Origin: Candidatus Woesearchaeota archaeon
GTDB taxonomy: Archaea > Nanobdellota > Nanobdellia > Woesearchaeales > WALR01
NCBI GenBank assembly: GCA_015522765.1
Contig: WALR01000114.1
Span: 1-8,078, forward strand
Length of the DNA: 8,078 bases
Reading direction: 5' to 3'
The position numbers and the translations under genes were made by a program. Below are positions 1-5,553 of this stretch, one piece after another (the stretch's first letter is position 1; the number at the start of each line of letters is the position of its first letter). The notes beneath the pieces were generated by a model that was given only the letters and a program-made list of their open reading frames with translations, was not told the DNA's origin and searched no databases.

Positions 1-418
1 CATCATAATCAGTGCTCCATCCCGGCTTCCACCCTGCAGCGACAGCTATCCTCTTATTGGCTATCGCCCTGCTTATCTCTGTTGAGAAGGGGTTCTTAAT
101 AATGCTGGCTGCAGAATCATCCCCGAGAAATGTTCTGAAGAGTGTCGCGTTCATTCGCGTGGCTCTTATCCCTATCATGTCAAGGTCGTCATCAGAGGCG
201 TGGTTCTTCCTTGCTATCTGCTGATACTCCCTGGCAATCCATCCTCCCCCTATATAAACGACAAGCGAGCAGCTCTTCTCATTCAGCTTTCTGAATAAGG
301 AGGCAAGATCCTTCATGAATCTTATATTGGTTCCCTCCTTGGTCGAGACTAATGAGCCCCCTACACTGACAACGACTGTCTTCCTTATCTCCTGCTCTGA
401 GGAGGAATCGTTCTTCAT
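1..418 (-). CDS. pyrH: UMP kinase, archaeal type, N-terminal part (3' end beyond window)
   Basis: UMP kinase phosphorylates UMP to UDP with ATP in the cytoplasm, feeding pyrimidine nucleotide synthesis. The 139 visible residues follow the archaeal branch of the amino acid kinase fold. They contain a GGS nucleotide loop (residues 20-22), IGGG (56-59) followed by AREY (62-65), the signature DMIGIRATRMNA (80-91), and GWKPGWSTDYD (129-139), the UMP-binding segment. The ATP-lid half lies beyond position 1, so the gene is cut by the window edge, not broken. The ATG at 418 leaves about 13 residues before the first beta strand (TVVVSVGGS), slightly longer than typical. No Shine-Dalgarno sequence precedes it, but a TATA-like box sits 26 bases upstream, suggesting a leaderless message. 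The gene follows the SMR pair after a 74-base gap. An isopentenyl phosphate kinase or other relative is less likely because of the IGI-ATR-NA and KPGWSTD motifs. Confidence 0.88.
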   Translation of the reverse strand, partial: MKNDSSSEQEIRKTVVVSVGGSLVSTKEGTNIRFMKDLASLFRKLNEKSCSLVVYIGGGWIAREYQQIARKNHASDDDLDMIGIRATRMNATLFRTFLGDDSAASIIKNPFSTEISRAIANKRIAVAAGWKPGWSTDYD

Positions 419-440
419 GTATGCTGGTAAAGTAGCTTAA

Positions 441-448
441 TATAATAA
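441..448 (-). promoter_or_regulatory. Putative TATA box for pyrH
   Basis: TTATTATA lies in an AT-rich run in the 74-base gap between the second SMR gene and pyrH. Its centre is about 26 bases upstream of the A of the pyrH ATG, the usual archaeal TATA-to-start-site distance, which would place transcription initiation at or next to the start codon. A second AT-rich element, TTTATAGG, lies further upstream at 468-475 and would give a leader of roughly 28 bases. The assignment rests on composition and spacing only. Confidence 0.4.
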
Positions 449-492
449 TTTTACTAATCATGACTGCCCTATAAACGGCTTTACCTATTGGC

Positions 493-846
493 TTAAGCGG
501 CCAGGCTTATAAGGACCACACCAAGGAGTATTAATGCAACGCCGCTCCATTTAAGGGCGCCCATCTTCTCACCCAGAAACTCCACAGAGATGATGCTCAC
601 CCAAACATACTGGGTGCTCACCGCAGGGTATATTATTGAGAGTTCGCCATGCTTAAGCGCAATCATGAACGGAATCGTTGAGAGCCCGTAGAGGAAAAGC
701 CCTGTTAGAAGGGGAGGGTTGTTTATCGTCTTCCTAAGCATATTCTTCCCCTTTAACCTGTCAGCGCCCTTCTTAAAAAACAGGGCCCCGAAGCTGCCTA
801 TGAATGTCCCTGCTATAGCGACGAGTATTGCCCAGAGCGGAGTCAT
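493..846 (-). CDS. Small four-helix SMR/EamA-like membrane transporter, subunit A
   Basis: A 117-residue integral membrane protein with four predicted helices at about residues 4-24, 46-64, 68-90 and 99-116, the size of small multidrug resistance (SMR) family proteins. It carries the motif GELSIIYP (67-74), typical of the SMR/EamA superfamily at the start of helix 3. Helix 1 lacks the acidic residue that EmrE-type drug/proton antiporters need (Glu14 in EmrE), so drug efflux is doubtful. The pattern is closer to ArnE/ArnF-like or half-EamA proteins, and the substrate is unknown. Positive charges concentrate in loop 1 (K25, K26, R30, K32, K34, R38, K39) and loop 3 (K94, K99), while both termini have none, predicting N- and C-termini outside. 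It starts within the stop of the preceding paralogue (ATGA overlap) and has a strong GGGTGA ribosome site 7 bases upstream. Translational coupling and heterodimer formation with that paralogue are inferred. Confidence 0.78.
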   Translation of the reverse strand: MTPLWAILVAIAGTFIGSFGALFFKKGADRLKGKNMLRKTINNPPLLTGLFLYGLSTIPFMIALKHGELSIIYPAVSTQYVWVSIISVEFLGEKMGALKWSGVALILLGVVLISLAA

Positions 847-1220
847 CTCTTTCTCACCCCGCCCAGCCCTATAAGGCTTATCCCTATGATTATCAGCGTT
901 ATTCCCGCTATTTTAAGCGGGCCTATAACATCATGAAAGATGATTGCCGCGAGTATGGTCACCCATATGAAACTCGACGCTATCACAGGATAGACGACGG
1001 ACAGCTCGCCTAGTCTAAGGGCGATTATCAGGAGGACAGCCGCCAACGCGTAGAGAACCCACCCAGTGATTAAGGAATAATCCGAGAGGATAAAAGGGAG
1101 TGTGAGTTCAAATCCTGTAAGCCCCTTCTTTATGAACACCTGGGCGAGGCTGGTTATCAGCGTGGTCAAGAAAACTATGATTATCGCCCATAAAACAGAA
1201 TTCTTCTTATGCCCCCTCAT
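843..1220 (-). CDS. Small four-helix SMR/EamA-like membrane transporter, subunit B
   Basis: A 125-residue four-helix membrane protein (helices about 9-30, 49-68, 72-94 and 101-121), paralogous to the next gene and sharing GELSVVYP (71-78). The end of helix 1, SLAQVFIKKG (24-33), and the FIWVT segment (84-88) resemble the ArnE/ArnF lipid-linked sugar flippase branch of the SMR superfamily. That resemblance is judged by eye, and the substrate is unknown. Helix 1 has no acidic residue, unlike EmrE. Positive charges at both ends (R2, K5, K6 and R123, K124, R125) predict N- and C-termini in the cytoplasm, opposite to its partner, as in known antiparallel pairs such as EbrAB. It begins 7 bases after the secD stop with only a weak, distant AAGG site, so it is probably co-transcribed with secFD, and its last codons overlap the partner's start. 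A 4+4 split of a ten-helix EamA transporter is an alternative view. Confidence 0.78.
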   Translation of the reverse strand: MRGHKKNSVLWAIIIVFLTTLITSLAQVFIKKGLTGFELTLPFILSDYSLITGWVLYALAAVLLIIALRLGELSVVYPVIASSFIWVTILAAIIFHDVIGPLKIAGITLIIIGISLIGLGGVRKR

Positions 1221-1227
1221 TTTAAGA

Positions 1228-2961
1228 TTAATCCTTCTCTTCTTTTATTAGCTCCTCTATTATCGCCGCATAGGCAGGCCTTGTTATGAACACTCCGAAT
1301 GTGACCCCGAATATGGTTGTTATTGCGAATCCCTTGAGGAGCCCCGCCCCTGCAAACCAGAGCGGAAGGATTGCAACAACAGTCGTTGCGTAGGAGCCCA
1401 TTATTATGAAAAAGGCATTCTTTATCTTCTGCTTTAGCGTCAGCTTCCTCGAGGAGGTCTCTTTTCCAAGCGCCTCGTCGGTTATGACTATCTGGTCATC
1501 CACCCCTGTACCGACAGCGATGATTATACCTGCAATAGCCGCCTGGTCAAGATTCCATCCTATCAGGGCGGCAAGCCCCAATAAGAGAACGACCTCTGAG
1601 AGGGATATCAATGCGAGCGGTATTGAAATTTTAAGTCTGTGATACCTGAGGAATATTGTGAGGCTGACCGCGAGTATGGCGATTAGCCCGACGAGAGTGG
1701 AGTTCTTGACGAAGGACTCGCCGAGTATAGGGGATATAGTGTCTGTCTTAACTATCTTGAGTTTTACAGGGAGGCTTCCTGTTATGAGTATTGTCTGGAG
1801 CCTCTTCATATTTTTAAGGGCGTTAGCTATTGCCTCCTGCTGTGTCGTCCCAGTTCCGCTTCCGCTTATGGCAATGTCAGTTACCGGCCTGCCCCTAAGC
1901 TCCACACCTATATTAAGCGAGTCAACAAGAACATCGTCGAGGTAGAGGTCTATCTTCTTATCGAGGAATTCTTCCTTGCCCTCCTTTATTATCCCCAGGT
2001 TCTTCGTCGCGTTTGCCTGCCTCTGAGCTGCTTTTGGCGAGAGGGTTATCCCAAACCTGAACCTGCAGGCCCATCCATTTGCAGTTTTTCCGCATCCCCC
2101 CCTCGGGTCGATGCCTGCTTCTGTAGCGCTTCTTGCAACATAAAGAATGTCTCCTCCCCCCCTGAAGATGGTGGCGTTGCTTATCTTCGCCTCGAACTTC
2201 CCCTGTTTGGAAAGAAGGGATTTTACCTCCTCTTCGTTAGCCCCCGCTATCTCCACTACGATGTACTGGTTTCCCTCAAGGTCTTTTGAGGGCGCAACCA
2301 CAACATCGCTCAGTCCGTAAACATTGAGCCTCTCCTTGAGGTTGCTAATGACAAGGTCAAGGTCCTGGGGGCTTATCCTTTTCTTTGGCTCCATGAGGAC
2401 ACGGGTGCCGCCCTGGAGGTCAAGCCCCTTCTTTATATTGCTCTGGGGCCTGGGATAAACCTTTAAGCCCAGCTCCTCAACGCCTATTACTGTTTCCCTT
2501 GTCTTATTAACTATGACTGTCCTGTTGATTGTCTTATTCACCCTGACGGTGCTTCCGTTAATGGTCTCGTTAACCTGAATTGTCTCCTGAACTACTCTCT
2601 TCTCTGTCTCGTTCAATACATCAACCCTTATTTTGGGCTTTACCTTAAGGTTATAGACCTTCTTCGTTGTTTTTATTATGAGATGCTGCCCTGCCCTCAG
2701 GTCCCTTGTCATATTGTAGTAGTCCGCAAGGTCGAGTATTGACCTCCCGTTTATCTCAAGTATCGCCTCCCTCCTTGTTGGAATGACATTGGGAGAAGGA
2801 CTCCTCATGCCTGCAATATAGGCAGAGCTGTTAAGGGCAACCGTGCGCACAGCCACACCATGCGCCCATGGCTGGGGGTTTATGGCGATTAAGGCCAGGA
2901 GTAATGATACAAGCAGAATGACTACCCTGGTCTTTAAAAAAATCTTCTTAGCCCTTACCAT
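1228..2961 (-). CDS. secD: Protein-export membrane protein SecD
   Basis: SecD works with SecF at the Sec translocon, helping exported proteins move through or leave the membrane channel. Archaea have SecDF but no SecA. The 577-residue protein has a basic N-terminus, helix 1 at about 12-28, a long extracytoplasmic region (about 30-418) and five helices at about 419-437, 445-467, 471-494, 511-535 and 542-563. The family motif GLDLQGGT is at 179-186, and the conserved membrane motif VGTGVDDQIVITDE at 483-496 contains the aspartates linked to ion coupling in SecDF. Residues about 35-108 resemble a PDZ domain, an asparagine-rich segment with six N-x-S/T sequons lies at 117-154, and the only two cysteines are C290 and C299. 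The length is large compared with many archaeal SecD proteins because of the N-terminal part. The ATG at 2961 overlaps the secF end by 14 bases and follows a strong GAGAGGGTGA site. Confidence 0.96.
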   Translation of the reverse strand: MVRAKKIFLKTRVVILLVSLLLALIAINPQPWAHGVAVRTVALNSSAYIAGMRSPSPNVIPTRREAILEINGRSILDLADYYNMTRDLRAGQHLIIKTTKKVYNLKVKPKIRVDVLNETEKRVVQETIQVNETINGSTVRVNKTINRTVIVNKTRETVIGVEELGLKVYPRPQSNIKKGLDLQGGTRVLMEPKKRISPQDLDLVISNLKERLNVYGLSDVVVAPSKDLEGNQYIVVEIAGANEEEVKSLLSKQGKFEAKISNATIFRGGGDILYVARSATEAGIDPRGGCGKTANGWACRFRFGITLSPKAAQRQANATKNLGIIKEGKEEFLDKKIDLYLDDVLVDSLNIGVELRGRPVTDIAISGSGTGTTQQEAIANALKNMKRLQTILITGSLPVKLKIVKTDTISPILGESFVKNSTLVGLIAILAVSLTIFLRYHRLKISIPLALISLSEVVLLLGLAALIGWNLDQAAIAGIIIAVGTGVDDQIVITDEALGKETSSRKLTLKQKIKNAFFIIMGSYATTVVAILPLWFAGAGLLKGFAITTIFGVTFGVFITRPAYAAIIEELIKEEKD

Positions 2962-3934
2962 TCTTCACCCTCTCAAGATAAAGCCTCAGTATGGCGGCGT
3001 TTTGTATCCAGGTGTTAATCAGGTCTATCACAAGACCTATAAGGAGGATTGTCATTATCTGGACAAGAACCTCTGACTCGGCGAACAGCATGGCTGAGAG
3101 CAGCGCCGCAATAGTGGTTGCCGACATTGTGAGCCCTGTCTTCATCGCGCCGAGCATTCTCCCCTCAAGACTTCCAATCCTTCTCTTAATAACCTTGGTG
3201 GAGAGAAGTATGTCAGTGTCCACGCTGTAGCCTATAAGCATTAGGAAGGCGGCTATTCCAGAGGTGGTTATCTTCATGCCCGCAAGGTTAACTATTGCGA
3301 GTGTGACGAGTATGTCTGATAAGGCAGCGAGTATGACCGCAAAGCTCGGGGCAGGCACCCTGAAGATAAGGAATACGACAATCCCCATAAATATGAACGC
3401 AAATATCATTGCCTTAATAGTCTGCTTAAAGAAGCTCTCCCCAAGCGAGGCGCCCATCTCTTCTATTGCGTAGCTCTTTCTTTTTGTCCCGGTAACCTTC
3501 TCAACTGCGGAAACAAATTTGTCGCTCTCATTGCCCTGGGCGTCAGACTCGATAAGATAGCCTGCAAAGTTCCCATCTCTCTTAAAAACCCTAACGCTTA
3601 CCTCTAAGCCGGGAAACATCTTCGAGAGTTTACCCCTGAGAAAATCCGTCCCTATATCATGGGTCATTGGCACTGTAACTACGAGTCCGCCCTTAAGGGA
3701 GACGCCCTTGTTGATGAAGTCCCCTGTTAATGCCAGCTGGAGGGATATCTGTATTATCGCGAATAGAAGAAGAGCTATAGGAAGTATTAACAGGATTCTG
3801 TAATGGTCAAAATAAAATCTAAGTATGGGGTTCTTTGCCCTGTAGTGCAACTCCTTCTCATCCTTCACAGAAGAAGATAGATGGAATTTGTGCTTCTTGA
3901 GCATTAATCTCCTTTTCCTGTCCCTCTTAGCCAT
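2948..3934 (-). CDS. secF: Protein-export membrane protein SecF
   Basis: SecF is the partner of SecD in the membrane complex that assists Sec-dependent export. The 328-residue protein has a strongly basic cytoplasmic N-terminus (13 Lys/Arg in the first 34 residues), helix 1 at about 46-66, an extracytoplasmic domain at about 68-158, and five more helices. The signature LMLIGYSVDTDILLS is at 231-245 and is diagnostic for SecF. The motif before the first extracytoplasmic strand reads GVSLKGG (77-83), with serine where related SecD/SecF motifs often have Asp or Glu. The ATG at 3934 is preferred over the one at 3940, two codons upstream, because the TATA box centre lies about 27 bases from it and neither start has a Shine-Dalgarno sequence. 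The gene follows rpoN after a gap of about 45 bases and overlaps secD by 14 bases, the archaeal secF-secD order. Confidence 0.95.
   Translation of the reverse strand: MAKRDRKRRLMLKKHKFHLSSSVKDEKELHYRAKNPILRFYFDHYRILLILPIALLLFAIIQISLQLALTGDFINKGVSLKGGLVVTVPMTHDIGTDFLRGKLSKMFPGLEVSVRVFKRDGNFAGYLIESDAQGNESDKFVSAVEKVTGTKRKSYAIEEMGASLGESFFKQTIKAMIFAFIFMGIVVFLIFRVPAPSFAVILAALSDILVTLAIVNLAGMKITTSGIAAFLMLIGYSVDTDILLSTKVIKRRIGSLEGRMLGAMKTGLTMSATTIAALLSAMLFAESEVLVQIMTILLIGLVIDLINTWIQNAAILRLYLERVKNGKG
2965..2974 (-). promoter_or_regulatory. Ribosome binding site of secD
   Basis: GAGAGGGTGA lies inside the end of secF, with its GAGG core 7 bases from the secD ATG. It matches the complement of the archaeal 16S rRNA 3' end and fixes the start at 2961, showing that the 14-base overlap with secF is real. 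Confidence 0.7.
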
Positions 3935-3957
3935 GCTCATGTGTGGATAAAGGTTTA

Positions 3958-3965
3958 TTAATAAA
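3958..3965 (-). promoter_or_regulatory. Putative TATA box for secF-secD
   Basis: TTTATTAA, preceded by the purine-rich AAAGA that could act as a BRE, lies in the short rpoN-secF spacer. Its centre is about 27 bases upstream of the ATG at 3934 and 22 from the ATG at 3940. This predicts a leaderless secF message and a transcription unit separate from the ribosomal genes. The last codons of rpoN and the spacer are AT-rich in general, so a chance match is possible. Confidence 0.5.
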
Positions 3966-3979
3966 TCTTTTGAATAATC

Positions 3980-4177
3980 TCAGGATTTTTTAAACGGGGC
4001 TATGTCGTCTATAAGCTCCACATGCCCAAGAAATATCGCCCTGCAGCAGTATCTGTCAAGACCTAAATCGTCGAGGACCTTCTTTCTGTCCTCGCCGTTA
4101 TCAACTCGCTCCTTGTATTTCTCCCATAGGTGCCCTATGGGTTTGCCGCAGCTCCAACAGCGTATAGGAATCATCAT
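3980..4177 (-). CDS. rpoN: DNA-directed RNA polymerase subunit N (RPB10 homologue)
   Basis: RpoN is the small zinc-binding subunit of archaeal RNA polymerase. With subunits D, L and P it forms the assembly platform equivalent to the bacterial alpha dimer. The 65-residue protein has the full family pattern: [14 protein letters not shown] at the N-terminus with the CxxC pair C7 and C10, [13 protein letters not shown] in the middle, and RYCCR (43-47) supplying the second cysteine pair for one zinc ion. A Met-Met start leaves a one-codon ambiguity (4177 or 4174), and most relatives start M-I-I/M-P. The ribosome site AAGGTGGT lies 6 bases upstream, overlapping the end of rpsI, so the two genes are probably translated in sequence. 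Unlike in many archaea, rpoK does not follow it here. This is not the bacterial sigma-54 gene of the same name. Confidence 0.97.
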   Translation of the reverse strand: MMIPIRCWSCGKPIGHLWEKYKERVDNGEDRKKVLDDLGLDRYCCRAIFLGHVELIDDIAPFKKS

Positions 4178-4192
4178 TTTATTACCACCTTG

Positions 4193-4603
4193 TTAACGAT
4201 AGGATTTTTGCCTCTTTGCCCTGGGCTTGCTGTGGGTGTTTGGCTTGCATGGCTCGTTTCTCCTGACATCCGCAACAAGAAATGAACGGTCATAGTCCAT
4301 AAACTTCTTCTCCAGTTTCTCGTCCTCGAAGTACTTCACCAGTCCTTTAGATATCGCAAGCCTGGTCGCCTCTGCCTGGCTGTTTATCCCTCCGCCGCTC
4401 ACCCTCACGCCGATATTGACATTGTTTATGATTTCACCGGCAATGAGCAATGGCTCCCTTATCTTGAGTCTAACGAGCTTGTTAGGGAGATTGTCAAGCA
4501 GAATACCATTAATCCTTATTGTTCCATTACCCTGTCTTAGCGTCGCCTTTGCAACCGCCTGCTTCCTCTTTCCTGATGTGTGAATAATCTGGCCTTTTTT
4601 CAT
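4193..4603 (-). CDS. rpsI: Small ribosomal subunit protein uS9
   Basis: uS9 binds 16S rRNA in the head of the 30S subunit, and its C-terminal tail reaches the P-site tRNA. The 136 residues start with HTSGKRKQAVAKA (8-20), the canonical N-terminal motif, have VRVSGGGINSQAEATRLAISKGL in the central part, and finish in the invariant basic tail ending KSYR. Length is normal for archaea. The start codon overlaps the uL13 stop as TAATG, and GGGTG 7 bases upstream inside rplM serves as its ribosome site, consistent with coupled translation. The order uL13-uS9-RpoN is the standard archaeal arrangement. Confidence 0.97.
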   Translation of the reverse strand: MKKGQIIHTSGKRKQAVAKATLRQGNGTIRINGILLDNLPNKLVRLKIREPLLIAGEIINNVNIGVRVSGGGINSQAEATRLAISKGLVKYFEDEKLEKKFMDYDRSFLVADVRRNEPCKPNTHSKPRAKRQKSYR

Positions 4604-5019
4604 TATTTAGCACCCAGCGCTCTGCATATCTTATCTACCTGCCCATAGTCTGTTCTGCGGGAGACATGCTGCACAGCTCCCCTGACCTTAACTGTCTCTC
4701 CCTTAATCTCGGGATTTCCGGCATAGCAGCTTATTCTCTTATAAGCTTCTCTTCCCCTGGCCTTTTTGAAGGGGAGCATCCCTCTTATCACCCTTCGGAC
4801 GAACATGCCAGGTCTCCTCGGTATAAATGGGCCGTTTGCCACGCTGCCCCTCTTCCTCTTATCCTTGAATGTGTTAATAACATTCTCCTTTGTCCCTGTA
4901 ACCAATGCCTTGCCACAGTTAACTACAGCCACATTGTTGCCCTCAAGTGCAAGCTTAGCCGCCTGCGAGGCGACTCTCCCGAGGATAATCCCTTCAGCGT
5001 TTATTATCAGCGTACCCAT
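4603..5019 (-). CDS. rplM: Large ribosomal subunit protein uL13
   Basis: uL13 is a 23S rRNA-binding protein of the 50S subunit. The 138 residues show the family features: NAEGIILGRVASQAAKLAL near the N-terminus (7-25), the GPFIPRRPG segment (63-71), and RGMLPFKKARGREAYKR (79-95), the most conserved part in archaea and eukaryotes. The protein ends at LGAK, where the bacterial form is usually somewhat longer. The gene begins 10 bases after the eL18 stop, with the ribosome site AGAGGT 6 bases before the ATG, and its stop overlaps the uS9 start. It sits in the conserved eL18-uL13-uS9-RpoN group and is probably co-transcribed with it. Confidence 0.97.
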   Translation of the reverse strand: MGTLIINAEGIILGRVASQAAKLALEGNNVAVVNCGKALVTGTKENVINTFKDKRKRGSVANGPFIPRRPGMFVRRVIRGMLPFKKARGREAYKRISCYAGNPEIKGETVKVRGAVQHVSRRTDYGQVDKICRALGAK

Positions 5020-5029
5020 CGTATTACCT

Positions 5030-5383
5030 CTAAACTATTATCTTTATGTTTTTCCCCTCAGGATTCTTTCTTGCGAGCTCATTGATGCTCATTATCTCGG
5101 CGTTTGAGGCCTTTAACTTGTTAAGGGCGTTGCCCGAAAGCCTGAACGCCGCAATCCTTATCTTATGGGGGAGCTCGCCCATTGAAAGCACCTTCCCAGG
5201 GACAAGCACATAGTCATTCTCCTTAGTCAGCCTGGCTATCTTCGAGATGTTGACAGGCTTGAAGTGTCTCGACGGCTTTGACAGCTCTCTGGCTACCTTC
5301 ATCCAGAAGTCAGATGAAGAGTTTCTCATAATGGACTCCAGAGTATTCCTGAGAGTGCTATTTGTACTCTTCGTCTTCCTCAT
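5030..5383 (-). CDS. rpl18e: Large ribosomal subunit protein eL18
   Basis: eL18 (archaeal L18e) is a 50S subunit protein found only in archaea and eukaryotes and related in fold to bacterial uL15. From the chosen ATG the protein has 117 residues, close to the usual 115-120. It shows an N-terminus of the type MRKTKSTNSTLRNTLESI, the central VNISKIARLTKENDYVLVPGKVL (44-66), and the C-terminal ELARKNPEGKNIKIIV. The start at 5383 is chosen by comparison with the family N-terminus. In-frame ATGs at 5392, 5410 and 5416 and a GTG at 5428 would add up to 15 residues, and none has a convincing ribosome site. The gene follows tRNA-Leu and precedes uL13 by 10 bases. It may be expressed from a transcript that also carries the tRNA. 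Confidence 0.93.
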   Translation of the reverse strand: MRKTKSTNSTLRNTLESIMRNSSSDFWMKVARELSKPSRHFKPVNISKIARLTKENDYVLVPGKVLSMGELPHKIRIAAFRLSGNALNKLKASNAEIMSINELARKNPEGKNIKIIV

Positions 5384-5452
5384 CCTGAGCATGTTTTTTT
5401 CATAGGCCATCTTCATAACCGTTATCACATATTGCCTGATTTGTTAGTGTGA

Positions 5453-5538
5453 TGCGGGGGACGCGATTCGAACGCGCGCACCCACTAAGGGACAAGGCCC
5501 TCAACCTTGCGCATTTGACCAGTCTCTGCCACCCCCGC
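5453..5538 (-). tRNA. tRNA-Leu (anticodon GAG)
   Basis: The 86 bases fold into a type II tRNA. A 7-bp acceptor stem pairs GCGGGGG with CCCCCGC, with discriminator A at 5453. A D arm pairs GCA with TGC around a loop containing GG. The anticodon stem is CAAGG/CCTTG with loop TTGAGGG, giving anticodon GAG, which reads leucine codons CUC and CUU. The variable region is 15 bases long with a CCC/GGG stem, as expected for tRNA-Leu, and the T arm has loop TTCGAAT on a 5-bp stem with one G-T pair. No CCA is encoded, and I see no intron. The gene starts 15 bases after the rpoD stop and ends about 70 bases before eL18. This position is the same as in haloarchaea, where tRNA-Leu precedes the L18e gene. 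Confidence 0.96.
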
Positions 5539-5553
5539 ATGTGAGTGGCAATG

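Noticed and set aside
12..224. Plus-strand open frame of 70 codons
   Set aside because: It is antisense to the pyrH reading frame, whose motifs (GGS, IGGG, IGIRATRMNA, KPGWSTD) are clear. The plus-strand product matches nothing.
279..461. Minus-strand open frame of 60 codons over the pyrH start
   Set aside because: It is another frame of the same DNA that encodes the pyrH N-terminus, and its composition looks non-coding.
2500..2613. Short tandem repeat as a mobile or CRISPR-like element
   Set aside because: The copies are few, diverged and in frame within secD, with no spacers or uniform period. They are better explained as a coding repeat.
4666..5107. Two long plus-strand open frames (139 and 113 codons)
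   Set aside because: Both lie antisense to uL13 and eL18. They reflect the base composition of the ribosomal genes and show no recognisable domain.
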